This document shows positions 52,371-61,446 of a stretch of DNA of 64,000 bases, one piece after another. The notes beneath the pieces were generated by a model. It was not told the DNA's origin, made no database searches, and saw nothing but the letters and a program-made list of their open reading frames with translations. Position numbers and translations under genes: made by a program. This stretch comes from Saprospiraceae bacterium (GTDB lineage: Bacteria; Bacteroidota; Bacteroidia; Chitinophagales; Saprospiraceae): NCBI GenBank assembly GCA_016714085.1, contig JADJNW010000039.1, positions 1 to 64,000 of the forward strand, in the 5' to 3' direction. The stretch's first letter is position 1. Every line of letters begins with the position of its first letter.

Positions 52371-52982
52371 TTACTGCAATATTTTATGCGCTTGAAAGAA
52401 ATTACGCAGTTGTGCAGGCGATTCAAAGCGCACCGCGTGGAGTCCTACGTCCTGTGCACCAGCTACATTATTGGCATTATCATCAATAAAGAGCGCGTGC
52501 TGCGGCTGTACAGCATACCGTTCGATTAAAGTTTGATAGATACGCGGATCAGGCTTGATGAGTTTTTCCTCACCGGAAACAACAATCCCTTCAAACCAAT
52601 GGAGAAAATCATATTGCTCCAATGCAACGGGAAAAGTCTCGTGCGCCCAGTTGGTAAGCGCGAGTAATCGGTGTGTATCTTGCTGGCGCAATTCGTCTAA
52701 GATAGCTACGGTTTCTTCAATAGCGCCGCCGAGCATCTCTCGCCAGCGACCATAATAGGCACGGATATGTGGTTCGTAATCAGGGCGTTCTTGCACCAGC
52801 CATTCGGTTGCTTCCGCTAAAGGTCGTCCGGCGTCTTGTTGTATATTCCAATCATGGGTGCAGATATGGTCAAAGAAGTAGCGCATTTCTTGTTCGTCAT
52901 CGAATATTTCGCGGAAAACATATTCAGGATTCCAGTCAATCAAAACGCCACCCTGATCAAAGATGATCGTATTCAAATTCAT
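52371..52982 (-). CDS. HAD superfamily hydrolase
   Basis: A 203-residue HAD-IA phosphatase of the YihX type. Motif I is IIFDQGGVLIDWNP (nucleophile Asp at residue 8), motif II LLALTNWAHETFP, motif III Lys in EEKLIKPDPRIYQ, and motif IV FIDDNANNVAGAQ. The second Asp of the usual D-x-D is replaced by Gly, as in YihX-like enzymes. The small helical cap (YVFREIFDDEQEMRYFFDHI) suits small sugar or nucleotide phosphates. Cytoplasmic. It starts 249 bases from the convergent-side MFS gene end, across a zone of short repeats. Confidence 0.92.
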   Translation of the reverse strand: MNLNTIIFDQGGVLIDWNPEYVFREIFDDEQEMRYFFDHICTHDWNIQQDAGRPLAEATEWLVQERPDYEPHIRAYYGRWREMLGGAIEETVAILDELRQQDTHRLLALTNWAHETFPVALEQYDFLHWFEGIVVSGEEKLIKPDPRIYQTLIERYAVQPQHALFIDDNANNVAGAQDVGLHAVRFESPAQLRNFFQAHKILQ

Positions 52983-53230
52983 GATTTATAAGTATAAAAG
53001 GTTTACAGGTATAAAGGCGTATAGATGTAATAAGTTTAAAAGTTTTATAGGTGTACAGGCGTATAGACATAAAGGTGGATAGGCTTATAAGCATAAAGGT
53101 GTATAGGTTTATAGGTATAAAGCATAGCATATCATCACATCAAAAATCACCAGATCACTACATCACAAAATCACTACATCATCACATCAAAATCACCAGA
53201 TCATCACATCAAAAATCACCAGATCACCAC
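52983..53230. repeat. Two zones of degenerate short repeats
   Basis: 52985-53127 repeats variants of GTATAGG and TATAAAGG at ~16-24-base intervals. 53130-53230 repeats ATCACATCAAAAATCACCAG and CACTACATCAC variants. No gene. Low-complexity tracts of this type are common between Bacteroidota genes. Confidence 0.7.
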
Positions 53231-53231
53231 A

Positions 53232-54548
53232 TTATGACTCAATCACCGTGCCACTTCCTTCGTGCCGAATATTCATTTTTACAGCTTGCAAAATGATTAA
53301 AGCCAATACAAAGAACCCGCTTAGTGCGAGCACGCTCAGGCGCATACTGCCCGTCAACTGTCCGATAATTCCAAAACTGAATGTACCTAATACCGTCGCC
53401 ACTTTTTCAATGACATCATAGAAACTAAAATAAGACGTCGTATCGGGTGTATTTTCCGGCAACAATTTAGAGTAAGTCGATCGCGCCATTGCTTGCGTAC
53501 CGCCCATCAAAATACCTACCGAAACCGCTGCAATATAAAACTGCGGTTTTGTATCTATAAAATAGACAAATATGCAAGTCACCATCCAGATAAAGAAAAT
53601 AACCGAAAGCGCGAATTTATTACCTTTCCAGTCGGAGAGTTTTGCAAAAACAATCGTACCCAATACCGCCACCAATTGTAATATCAATATAATAAGAATC
53701 AGTTCTGCGCTTGCAAAATGCAGTTCTTTCTCCGCAAAAGTTGCTGCGAGGTACAGCGCTGTCTGTACACCGGCACTCGCGCAGAAGAATGCGAGCAAGA
53801 ACATACCAATACTGCGCTGCTGTTTGGCTGCATTCCATACCTTTTTCAATTCCTGAAATCCCTTTTTCAATACTTGCGGCGGCATTTCCTGTCGCTGATC
53901 TTTGGGGAGTCTTTTGAAAGGAATTTGTGCAAAACCAAGCCACCACAAGCCTACCATTACAAATGCGATTCTTGTAGCCGTGCCTTGATCTTTAAAACCG
54001 AAGGCTTCATAATATTGAATAATAACCAGATTGATCACCATAAGAATCACACTTCCAATAAAACCAAAGGAAAAACCTTTAGCGCTTACATCATCGTATC
54101 GATCCTCGCTTGCAATCAACGGGAGATAAGAATTATAAAATACCAAGCCGCCTGCAAATCCCATCATGGCTATGATAAAAGCAATTGTACCAAGCGACAA
54201 AGTACCCATACCTTTGAAAAAGAATAATACAAGGCAAGCCAAAGCCCCAATGGTCGTAAACGTTTTCATAAAAAACTTCCGTCGCCCACTATAATCAGCA
54301 ATACCCGATAATAAAGGGGAAACCGCTGCTACTAATAGATACGCCGCTGAAATAGCGTAGGCATATAATGTACTATTGGACATTTTCATTCCCAGTACAT
54401 TTACCGTATCATCCGTAACAGCCATATAATAAACCGGAAAAATGGCTGCTGTGATGACTAAAGCAAATGCAGAATTCGCCCAATCAAAGAAAGCCCAGCC
54501 ATTAATGACTTTTTTATCATTTACTTGAAAACCTGGAGTTGTATTCAT
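53232..54548 (-). CDS. MFS transporter, UMF1/Atg22-like
   Basis: A 438-residue inner-membrane transporter with about 12 membrane helices. VINGWAFFDWANSAFALVITAAIFPVYY is the Atg22/UMF1 signature at the N-terminus, and LLSGIADYSGRRKFFMKTFTTIGALACL is the MFS loop 2-3 motif. MARSTYSKLLPENTPDTTSYFSFYDVIEKVA near residue 350 is characteristic of UMF1 proteins. Members are proposed to export amino acids or other small molecules, but the bacterial substrate is unknown. The AraC regulator is divergent upstream. No partner gene points to a substrate. Confidence 0.93.
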   Translation of the reverse strand: MNTTPGFQVNDKKVINGWAFFDWANSAFALVITAAIFPVYYMAVTDDTVNVLGMKMSNSTLYAYAISAAYLLVAAVSPLLSGIADYSGRRKFFMKTFTTIGALACLVLFFFKGMGTLSLGTIAFIIAMMGFAGGLVFYNSYLPLIASEDRYDDVSAKGFSFGFIGSVILMVINLVIIQYYEAFGFKDQGTATRIAFVMVGLWWLGFAQIPFKRLPKDQRQEMPPQVLKKGFQELKKVWNAAKQQRSIGMFLLAFFCASAGVQTALYLAATFAEKELHFASAELILIILILQLVAVLGTIVFAKLSDWKGNKFALSVIFFIWMVTCIFVYFIDTKPQFYIAAVSVGILMGGTQAMARSTYSKLLPENTPDTTSYFSFYDVIEKVATVLGTFSFGIIGQLTGSMRLSVLALSGFFVLALIILQAVKMNIRHEGSGTVIES

Positions 54549-54656
54549 ACCTGGATGTTCAATTTCCGGGGAAAGATAGATAAAAGGGCAATAGGGTGAT
54601 AGGAGAATGGGTTGAAAAGTTGAAGAGTTAATAGGTTGAAGGATTAAAAAGTAAAA

Positions 54657-55556
54657 ATGAATGCACTTGTAGTCACACCTTTTTATGCTAACTTGTCTTT
54701 ACATTTGATTGATCACGTTACTAAAAGTCGATTCTTGGTCACTTTCCATACAATCTATGAGAACGAATGGATTGACGCTGTGTTGATTACAGCTTCTTAT
54801 ACCGGCGCTTATGCTGAAAAAGATTTTACGAATTATCCGGCTATTTCGTTTCCATTATATTCGGCGTATCAATACAAAGCGGGAAGTTTTCAGCAAATAC
54901 TGGATTCTAACGCTGTATTATTGGAAACAAGACCGCTTGAATTTGAGGTGTCAAAATTTAATTGCTTTAAAGAAGATCGTACACTTTGTATTTTTTTTAA
55001 AGATATGCTGCCGGAGCCTTTTTGTAAGAAAAATACAGAACCTGCAATGCAGATACGTCGAACACCAAAGGAAGCGATATTGGCTCATTTTATTTCAAAG
55101 ACTTTAGAAACGCAAGAAATACAAAGTATTGAACAGGCTATCTTTCAATTATTGGATTCTTTATTTACACATCGGGAGCGCGCTACTTTTGTTACTACAT
55201 CCAAATTACCTTTTTCTATCCAACGCATTGATCAGGCGAAAGCCTTTATTTATGAACATTTCAGTGACGATATTGGTATTACCGATATTGCTTCATGCGT
55301 ACATCTAAGTCCTTTTCATTTTTCCAGGGTATTTAAAAAATGTACAGGCTACGCGCCTTACGATTACTTATTATTGGTGCGTATTGAATATGCAAAAACA
55401 AGTTTAGAATCCGGTAAGGACATTACGGAAACCGCTTTTAATACTGGATTTAATAGTCTGGAAAATTTTTCTTATACCTTTAAAAAAATTACGGGATTCT
55501 CACCTTCTCAATTTCAAAAGAGCAAGATTTCTAAAGTTTTCTTTTCCACTATTTAG
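54657..55556 (+). CDS. AraC family transcriptional regulator
   Basis: A 299-residue regulator. The C-terminal ~100 residues are two AraC helix-turn-helices: DIGITDIASCVHLSPFHFSRVFKKCTGYAPYDYLLLVRIEYAKTSLESG and DITETAFNTGFNSLENFSYTFKKITGFSPSQFQKS. The N-terminal ~170 residues form a sensor without a recognised family. The upstream gap carries runs of GGTTGAA-type short repeats. The acyltransferase gene (next) starts 28 bases later, so the two may be co-transcribed. Effector unknown. Confidence 0.92.
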   Translation: MNALVVTPFYANLSLHLIDHVTKSRFLVTFHTIYENEWIDAVLITASYTGAYAEKDFTNYPAISFPLYSAYQYKAGSFQQILDSNAVLLETRPLEFEVSKFNCFKEDRTLCIFFKDMLPEPFCKKNTEPAMQIRRTPKEAILAHFISKTLETQEIQSIEQAIFQLLDSLFTHRERATFVTTSKLPFSIQRIDQAKAFIYEHFSDDIGITDIASCVHLSPFHFSRVFKKCTGYAPYDYLLLVRIEYAKTSLESGKDITETAFNTGFNSLENFSYTFKKITGFSPSQFQKSKISKVFFSTI

Positions 55557-55584
55557 TTGATTTGTGTTCTTAACTCATATCACC

Positions 55585-56730
55585 ATGACTGAACAAAAGA
55601 GTAAGCGAATCATATCGATTGATTTGCTTAGAGGAATCGTAATGGCGTTGATGGCACTCGACCATGTGCGCTTTTTTTTTCATGCAAGCGCGGCAGAATT
55701 TTCACCTACCAATTTGGAGAAAGCCTCGGCTTTATTGTTTTTCACGCGTTGGATTACACATTTTTGTGCACCGTTATTTCTATTGCTGGCTGGCGTTTCC
55801 GCTGCGCTGATGGTTAATAAAAAAGGCATAAAAAGTACTGCATATTTTCTCTGGACGCGGGGCTTATTTCTTATCATATTAGAATTATTGGTGTTCCGTT
55901 TTGGCTGGAATATTACTGCCTTTGATCATTGGGAAACCCACCAAATGTTGGTGATTTCAATGATCGGCATTTGTATGATTCTGCTTGCTGCATTCATTTA
56001 TTTACCTGTTAGAGTTGTGCTGGGCATTGGTTTAATTATTGTATTATTCCATAATTTATTACAAAACGTACCCATTACACCCGAATCCCCATTTTATAAT
56101 CTATGGGTACTCGCTTATAAAGGTGGCGGCATGGCGCCAATGGGCATTTTCAGCGTCTATGTTTTATTCGCATTTTTACCTTACCTGGGTATTATCGCTT
56201 GTGGTTATGGCTTGAGCCAATTATATCGAAATGATTACGCACCAGAAGCGCGGAAGAAAATATTATTAATCGCCGGCAGTATTTGTATTATACTCTTTAT
56301 ATTAATTCGCACCTTCAATTTATATGGTGATCCAAGCCATTGGTCGCCACAGAAAAATACATTATATTCTTTATTATCTATTCTTAATACAACTAAATAT
56401 CCCACTTCACTTCTTTACACATTGATGACTGTTGGGCCGGGATTGATATGCCTTGCATTGACTGAAAACGCTAAAGGACGAATAACTCAATTTTTTGTAG
56501 TCTTGGGCAGCGTGCCTATGTTTTATTATATTTTACATCTTTTCTTGATACAGCTTAGTTCACTGCTGTTAACGGCTATTGTATTCGGTGAATTTGATAT
56601 TCAAAGGTTTAACTTGACAACTGTTTACATTGCATGGATTTTAGTGGTATTGATTTTATATCCTGTTTGCGCAGCTTATCGTCGATACAAGTTTGCACAT
56701 CCTGAAAAAGCCTGGTTGAGTTATATTTGA
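55585..56730 (+). CDS. DUF1624/heparan-alpha-glucosaminide N-acetyltransferase-like membrane protein
   Basis: A 381-residue integral membrane acyltransferase-like protein with about ten helices. RIISIDLLRGIVMALMALDHVRFFFH is the diagnostic start: Asp-x-x-Arg-Gly and the Asp-His pair are conserved in this class. Proteins of the family transfer acetyl groups across the membrane to sugars, including peptidoglycan or polysaccharide. ATG 55585 (MTEQKSKRII) is preferred over GTG 55564, which adds seven residues. It follows the AraC gene closely. The specific acceptor is unknown. Confidence 0.9.
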   Translation: MTEQKSKRIISIDLLRGIVMALMALDHVRFFFHASAAEFSPTNLEKASALLFFTRWITHFCAPLFLLLAGVSAALMVNKKGIKSTAYFLWTRGLFLIILELLVFRFGWNITAFDHWETHQMLVISMIGICMILLAAFIYLPVRVVLGIGLIIVLFHNLLQNVPITPESPFYNLWVLAYKGGGMAPMGIFSVYVLFAFLPYLGIIACGYGLSQLYRNDYAPEARKKILLIAGSICIILFILIRTFNLYGDPSHWSPQKNTLYSLLSILNTTKYPTSLLYTLMTVGPGLICLALTENAKGRITQFFVVLGSVPMFYYILHLFLIQLSSLLLTAIVFGEFDIQRFNLTTVYIAWILVVLILYPVCAAYRRYKFAHPEKAWLSYI

Positions 56731-56742
56731 TGATTAATAAAT

Positions 56743-56770
56743 AAAAAAATGCCGGACGATTTCGCCCGAC
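56743..56770 (-). terminator. Rho-independent terminator of the duplicated-domain lipoprotein gene
   Basis: On the minus strand a 9-bp stem, GTCGGGCGA with TCGTCCGGC (two G-U pairs), followed by ATTTTTTTATT. It lies ~40 bases past the lipoprotein stop. Confidence 0.75.
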
Positions 56771-56810
56771 ACATTCCTAAAACTCTATTTATGAAAACCA
56801 CTTGTTTGCT

Positions 56811-57506
56811 TTAATTATCTTCTCGACAACTTTCTTTGAGTTCCTGAAGCGCTTCTTTGCTTTCAACGGTAAGAGTGGAGCCATCTTCCAATGTAACGGT
56901 GATTGGGAAAGCAATTTCCGGGCGTTCGGTGCTACCAGGATTGGCTTGCCTCCATGCTCTGATCAAGGTTTTCAGTGCGTTTTGATCTGCTGCTGCTGCA
57001 CTCGTACCATCGGGGAATGCAATGGTAATCGGGAAAACGATTTCAAAACAAGAACAACTACCATAACCGCCACCTCCCGGTCGTCCGTGTCCTGGTCTAT
57101 GCGGTCTGCCAAAATGACAAAGCCGACGCAAGGCTTTTAGTTCATCTAAGGTTGCGATTGTAATAATTTCACCGTCCATGGAAATTACATCAAATGGAAG
57201 CACCAGGGTAGGGTGGCCTTCGTTTTCCGGATTGGCTTCTCTCCAGTCTTTAAGCGCAGTTGCCAATGTTTCATAAGAATCTACCTCCGTTGTTGTCGAA
57301 TCGGGAAAAGCAATTGTGACGGGGAACACGAGTTCATAGCAATATCCTCTGCCTACACCCGTGCTATCCTGAATGCCCAGAATCATTGCATTGGCATACG
57401 CTTCCAAATCCTGAGAATTTGTGGCATCTTCTTTGGTACAAGCGCTCATCAGGGCGGAGATCCCGATTAGAATCATCCAGGAAAACTTCAAAACATTTTT
57501 TGTCAT
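56811..57506 (-). CDS. Lipoprotein with two copies of a ~75-residue domain
   Basis: A ~231-residue lipoprotein (start MTKNVLKFSW, lipobox ALMSAC). It holds two related ~75-residue domains, each opening with Cys-x-E-(L/I)-V-F-P-(V/I)-T-I-A-F-P-D-(S/G)-T and closing with a LDELKAL/EALQEL helix and Cys. They are joined by a Gly/His/Arg-rich linker (HFGRPHRPGHGRPGGGG). The paired Cys may form disulfides outside the cytoplasm. The upstream frame to 57569 adds ~20 residues unlike a signal peptide, so I chose 57506 (57509 also possible). It is transcribed away from the ECF sigma factor, 620 bases off. Function unknown. Confidence 0.8.
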   Translation of the reverse strand: MTKNVLKFSWMILIGISALMSACTKEDATNSQDLEAYANAMILGIQDSTGVGRGYCYELVFPVTIAFPDSTTTEVDSYETLATALKDWREANPENEGHPTLVLPFDVISMDGEIITIATLDELKALRRLCHFGRPHRPGHGRPGGGGYGSCSCFEIVFPITIAFPDGTSAAAADQNALKTLIRAWRQANPGSTERPEIAFPITVTLEDGSTLTVESKEALQELKESCREDN

Positions 57507-57713
57507 CATAGAAAGTTTTATTGGTTTTTGAATAAAAATGAAATAATGTAGATTGTTACAAATGATCATAAAGAAGTAAATACATTATCACCTTTCCTAT
57601 GTCTTTGCAACTCAGGAAAATAAGGCAATTTGACAATAATTATTAAGGGTTTATTTAAAGAATATAATATTATTTAATCCCTGATATATCTTCTTTCTTA
57701 TAATAACCAGGGT

Positions 57714-57879
57714 TTAAAAATAGTGGCAGAAGGCATTTTCAGGAAACAGCGCTTGTAGCGTACTATTGAAATCAATAAAATCCGCGCCTTTCCCAAGCCG
57801 CCTCCTGCACACTCATTGGTTGCGTTTGCGCATACAAGAAATAGAGATTGACAATAAAAATATGTAAGATTGTTATCAT
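57714..57879 (-). pseudogene. Possible small exported protein or gene remnant, one frameshift
   Basis: On the minus strand, ATG 57879 reads MITILHIFIVNLYFLYAQTQP, which resembles a signal peptide, then MSVQEAAWERRG. A one-base shift near 57785 continues DFIDFNSTLQALFPENAFCHYF to a TAA at 57716-57714. The joined text has protein-like composition, but no family is recognised. It could be a ~55-residue peptide gene, a decayed fragment or chance. The rest of the 57570-58125 gap holds nothing I can identify. Confidence 0.25.
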
Positions 57880-58125
57880 TGATAATTGGGTTGCTATGGT
57901 TCTTTTCTTCTTAGGTGAGCAAGTACTGCAAAAGGTTGCACGAAGAATCAAAAAATTCTTTTGTAGCTGTGAACAGGAATGGGGCGGGCCGCGGCGGGCG
58001 GGGGAGCGTTTATCGCAAAAAAATGCATTTAAAAATAAATTTTAGAAATTCTCACAATGCAACCTTTTTAACCCTTACTGCACCTCCTTAGTGATAATCA
58101 AACACAAAAAACGGTTGCGGCGACG

Positions 58126-58665
58126 ATGATCAAAGATTGGCATGACATCCTGGAAGCCTGTAAACATGGGGATCGGATTGCACAAAAGCAATTCTATGAA
58201 CGGTTCAAAGACAAGATGTTCGTGCTTTGTTTGCGTTATGCCAATTCGCGCGAAGATGCGGAAGATTTGTTGCAGGAAGGTTTCATAATGGTTTTTAGAG
58301 ATTTGCATCAATATAAAGGTGTTGGTAATCTGGAAGGCTGGGTACGAAAAGTGATTTTGAATATAGCATTGCAGTATATCCGTCGGCAAAAGCATCTTTT
58401 TCAAGTGGTTGAATTAGAGGATGTTGCGCATCGCTTGCAATCGGAAGATGATTTTATAGAAGAAGATACGACGCGGAATTTGATTCGCATTATGCAGCAA
58501 TTACCGCCAGGTTTTAGAACAGTATTGAATTTGTACGTATTGGAAGATTATTCGCACGAGCAAATTGCCAAAGAATTGAGCATTTCGGTGGGTACTTCCA
58601 AGTCGCAACTCAATCGCGCTAAAAAAGTAATGAAAAACATGATAGAAAAAAGCCTAACCGAGTAA
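58126..58665 (+). CDS. ECF-type RNA polymerase sigma factor
   Basis: A 179-residue sigma-70 family extracytoplasmic-function factor. Region 2 spans residues ~17-75 (QFYERFKDKMFVLCLRYANSREDAEDLLQEGFIMVFRDLHQYKGVGNLEGWVRKVI). Region 4 spans ~120-175 (LYVLEDYSHEQIAKELSISVGTSKSQLNRAKKVMKNMI). It would direct RNA polymerase to a small set of promoters when released by an anti-sigma factor. Two genes downstream, the protein at 59754 has an N-terminus and single membrane helix that would suit such a partner. Upstream is a divergent duplicated-domain lipoprotein gene. Confidence 0.94.
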   Translation: MIKDWHDILEACKHGDRIAQKQFYERFKDKMFVLCLRYANSREDAEDLLQEGFIMVFRDLHQYKGVGNLEGWVRKVILNIALQYIRRQKHLFQVVELEDVAHRLQSEDDFIEEDTTRNLIRIMQQLPPGFRTVLNLYVLEDYSHEQIAKELSISVGTSKSQLNRAKKVMKNMIEKSLTE

Positions 58666-58708
58666 ATAAAAAGGGAGATTATTACAAAATCATTAAACCC
58701 AAATTAAT

Positions 58709-59703
58709 ATGAAACGCAAGGATTTTTTAAAAACAATCGGATTGGCTACTGGGGCAGCATCGATATTGCCATTGAGAAATACTTTGGGGAACACGCCTAA
58801 TGCTTGTACGCTGATTCCTACAGAAACAGCAGGGCCTTTTCCGCTGGATTTGACGGCGAATACTGCGTTTTTTCGGCAGGATGTGCGCGAGAGTAAAACG
58901 GGTGTTCAATTGAATTTAAAAATGAAAATTATTGGCGCAAGTAATTGTGAACCAATGCGTAATGTGCGTGTGAATATCTGGCATTGCGATAAGGACGGTT
59001 TGTATTCCGGCTATAGCCAATCGAATAATGCCGGGCAGGCAGGCTTGACTTATTTACGCGGGTATCAAATGACCGATGCCAATGGCGAAGTAAATTTTAT
59101 TACTATTTTCCCGGGCTGGTACACGGGTAGGATTTGTCATATCCATTTTCAAGTATATGTAAGTTCTTCTTACTCTGCTATTTCGCAGATGACTTTTGAT
59201 ATTGCCACCAAGAATGCGATTTATGCTGCTAATCCAACATTATATACCAAAGGCGCTGATCCTTTAAATTATAATAATGATAATATTTTTCAGACGGTTA
59301 CACATATCAATTGGCGAGCCTGACGGCAAATGAGTCAACCGGTGGCTATGATGCTTATATGGAGGTGACGGTGCAAGGCAGTGGCACGACGGGCTTAGGG
59401 CATTTGGAAAAAGAAGCGGCAAAATATTTTACATTGGGACAAAATTTTCCGAATCCTTATTATAATAATACTGCAATTCCATTTACTTTATATCAAGCTT
59501 CTGATGTATTAATAGAACTTTGGGACTTGTCGGGTAAGAAAATAGCTACGCTTTTGAATGAATATAGAGGTGCAGGCGAGCATAAAATAGATGTAAATTT
59601 GAATTCATATCATTTAGCAACGAGCGATTATGCTTATCAAATGCAAGTAAGTAATGCCAATGGCGTATATAAACATTATAAATTGATGACAGCAGTGCGG
59701 TGA
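58709..59703 (+). CDS. Intradiol dioxygenase-like protein with T9SS sorting domain, one frameshift
   Basis: A ~331-residue secreted protein. After a Tat-like leader (KRKDFLKTIGLATGAASILP), residues ~30-200 resemble intradiol ring-cleavage dioxygenases: TETAGPFPLD, PMRNVRVNIWHCDKDGLYSGY, RGYQMTDANGEVNFITIFPGWYTGRICHIHFQVY, with candidate iron-binding Tyr and His. In the T5 run 59286-59290 the frame changes to SDGYTYQLASLTANESTGGYDAYMEV. The new frame ends in a type A type IX secretion domain (YFTLGQNFPNPYYNNTAIPF ... YQMQVSNANGVYKHYKLMTAVR). It probably exports through T9SS. Substrate unknown; similar exported proteins may lack aromatic-ring activity. Confidence 0.87.
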
Positions 59704-59753
59704 ATATAATAATATTGCACGCTGGGATAACGGATTAAACTTGGAATATAATT

Positions 59754-61300
59754 ATGAAAAAAAATATACCCAGTGATCATTTGGAAGACTTTCTTAAAAA
59801 GTCTTTTGAAGGCTATGCGGAAAGCCCGCCGGATAAGGTGTGGGATAATATTGCTTCGGAAATGGAAACGCCTGTAACTCCAGGCGGCAAAATAATAATA
59901 TTATATAAATGGCTTATAGGTGTAGCTGCGGCTTTGGTGCTGGGCATTGTGGCATATCAATTATTGGATGTAAAAACCGAATTAAAAGAATTGCAACAAC
60001 AAGTAGAACAACATGATTCGACTTTACAAGAAATGCAAGCACCATCAGTAAAATCGGATGTTTCAGAGAATGAAAAACATGATAAGAATATTACACAACC
60101 CATCACGGAAGCGTCATCTAATAACGATAAAACGAAATATGATACTTCTGCATCAAATAATATCAATAAACAAGAATTAAAATCAAAAACATTACCATTG
60201 CCCAAGCGCTCAACGCAAGAATCCAAAAATATTGCTTCCGCTCAGAATCAAGGTAAAAATGATGTAAAGATTCCAATACCAATTATTGCAAATAATGAAA
60301 AAAATAGTACAAATAAATCATTAAATACGGAAATATCGAATTCAAATATTATTACATCAATTGAAAATAAAACTGAAAATTCAATAAATAAAAACGCTGA
60401 AAGGCTTGCCATTACTGCATTTAATAAATTAACAGTATTAGAGATGCCCTTCGTCTCTACCAATCATAAAATTGAATTACCTTATAATTATCCTATTACA
60501 TCTGTACTAAAGAAAAATAATTTCTTCGTAGGCGTTCAGTTCTTGCCCATGAAAAGCTGGGGTGAAGTGACCGCTGTGAGCCGTCGTCCGGGCTTTCCGG
60601 GGCGTGAAAAAAACTTTAGCCAAAATGCTCATTATGCTGGTGAATCTTTACTTGGAGGTTTGAACATTGGCACCAAACTTGGGCAATCCTGGAGCGTTGA
60701 ATCAGGATTATATTATCGCACTGCTTCTCATAGCGCTACGACTCGCCCGGAATTTCAATTTCAAGACAGGCATCCGCGTCACCTGGCGATCCGCGATTTG
60801 ATTTTATTTGCAATTTGAATACACCTACGGGGGTTGTGGCTCTGGCATTAGCAGCCGAGCCCAGCAATTCCAGTCAATCCATCGGCGAAGAGGAATCATT
60901 AGCGTTTGAAGTGACTACGGCCCAAAAAGCAAATTATATCAGCCTTCCGATTTTATTACAATATCAAAGCCCCGGAAAGCGATTTCATTTTATTGCCAAA
61001 GGCGGCTTGCTTATTAATTTTTTATTGGATGAGGATTTTCAAATTTCTACGGTCAATTCGCTCAATCCCAAACTGCAATTACCTCCCAATATTCCATCGA
61101 TGAGCGCTCAGGAATCGCTCAACAGCGCTACCGTTGACTATTGGCTCGGCGCGGGCCTTGCTTATGATTTGAATTCAAATATGAGTTTGTCTTTAGAACC
61201 TACTTTCCTGAAGACTTTTAGTCGCCAAAACATTCAAAATACTTTACAATCTTCCAATTACGCATTAGGAATAAACGCAGGTTTGACACTAAATTTCTAA
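59754..61300 (+). CDS. Membrane protein with anti-sigma-like N-terminus and beta-barrel-like C-terminus, one frameshift
   Basis: A ~515-residue protein. Residues 1-45 (IPSDHLEDFLKKSFEGYAESPPDKVWDNIASEM) resemble the cytoplasmic end of Bacteroidota anti-sigma-like proteins. One membrane helix (~49-66, LIGVAAALVLGIVAYQLL) and a coiled coil (TELKELQQQVEQHD) follow, then a ~170-residue Asn/Lys/Ser-rich linker. The C-terminal ~240 residues look like an outer-membrane beta-barrel (FFVGVQFLPMKSWGE; GLNIGTKLGQSWSVESGLYYRT; VDYWLGAGLAYDLNSNMSLSLEPTFL; final LGINAGLTLNF). The frame shifts near 60781; the second runs from 60815 upstream-open to 61300. Perhaps the anti-sigma partner of the ECF factor. 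Confidence 0.72.
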
Positions 61301-61372
61301 AATAAGTTTATTTTAAAAGCTTTTGTTGGAAAATATCGCAAAACTCCCGTAATTTGCTAATAATTGGGTAAT

Positions 61373-61437
61373 GGTTGATAGGTGAATCAACTTATAAATA
61401 TTAGAAATTATCCTATAACCTTATTATCCTATCAACC
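61373..61437. other. Inverted repeat upstream of priA
   Basis: GGTTGATAGG (61373-61382) and CCTATCAACC (61428-61437) are exact complements 45 bases apart, ending ten bases before the priA TTG start. Role unknown. Confidence 0.4.
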
Positions 61438-61446
61438 GACAAAACA

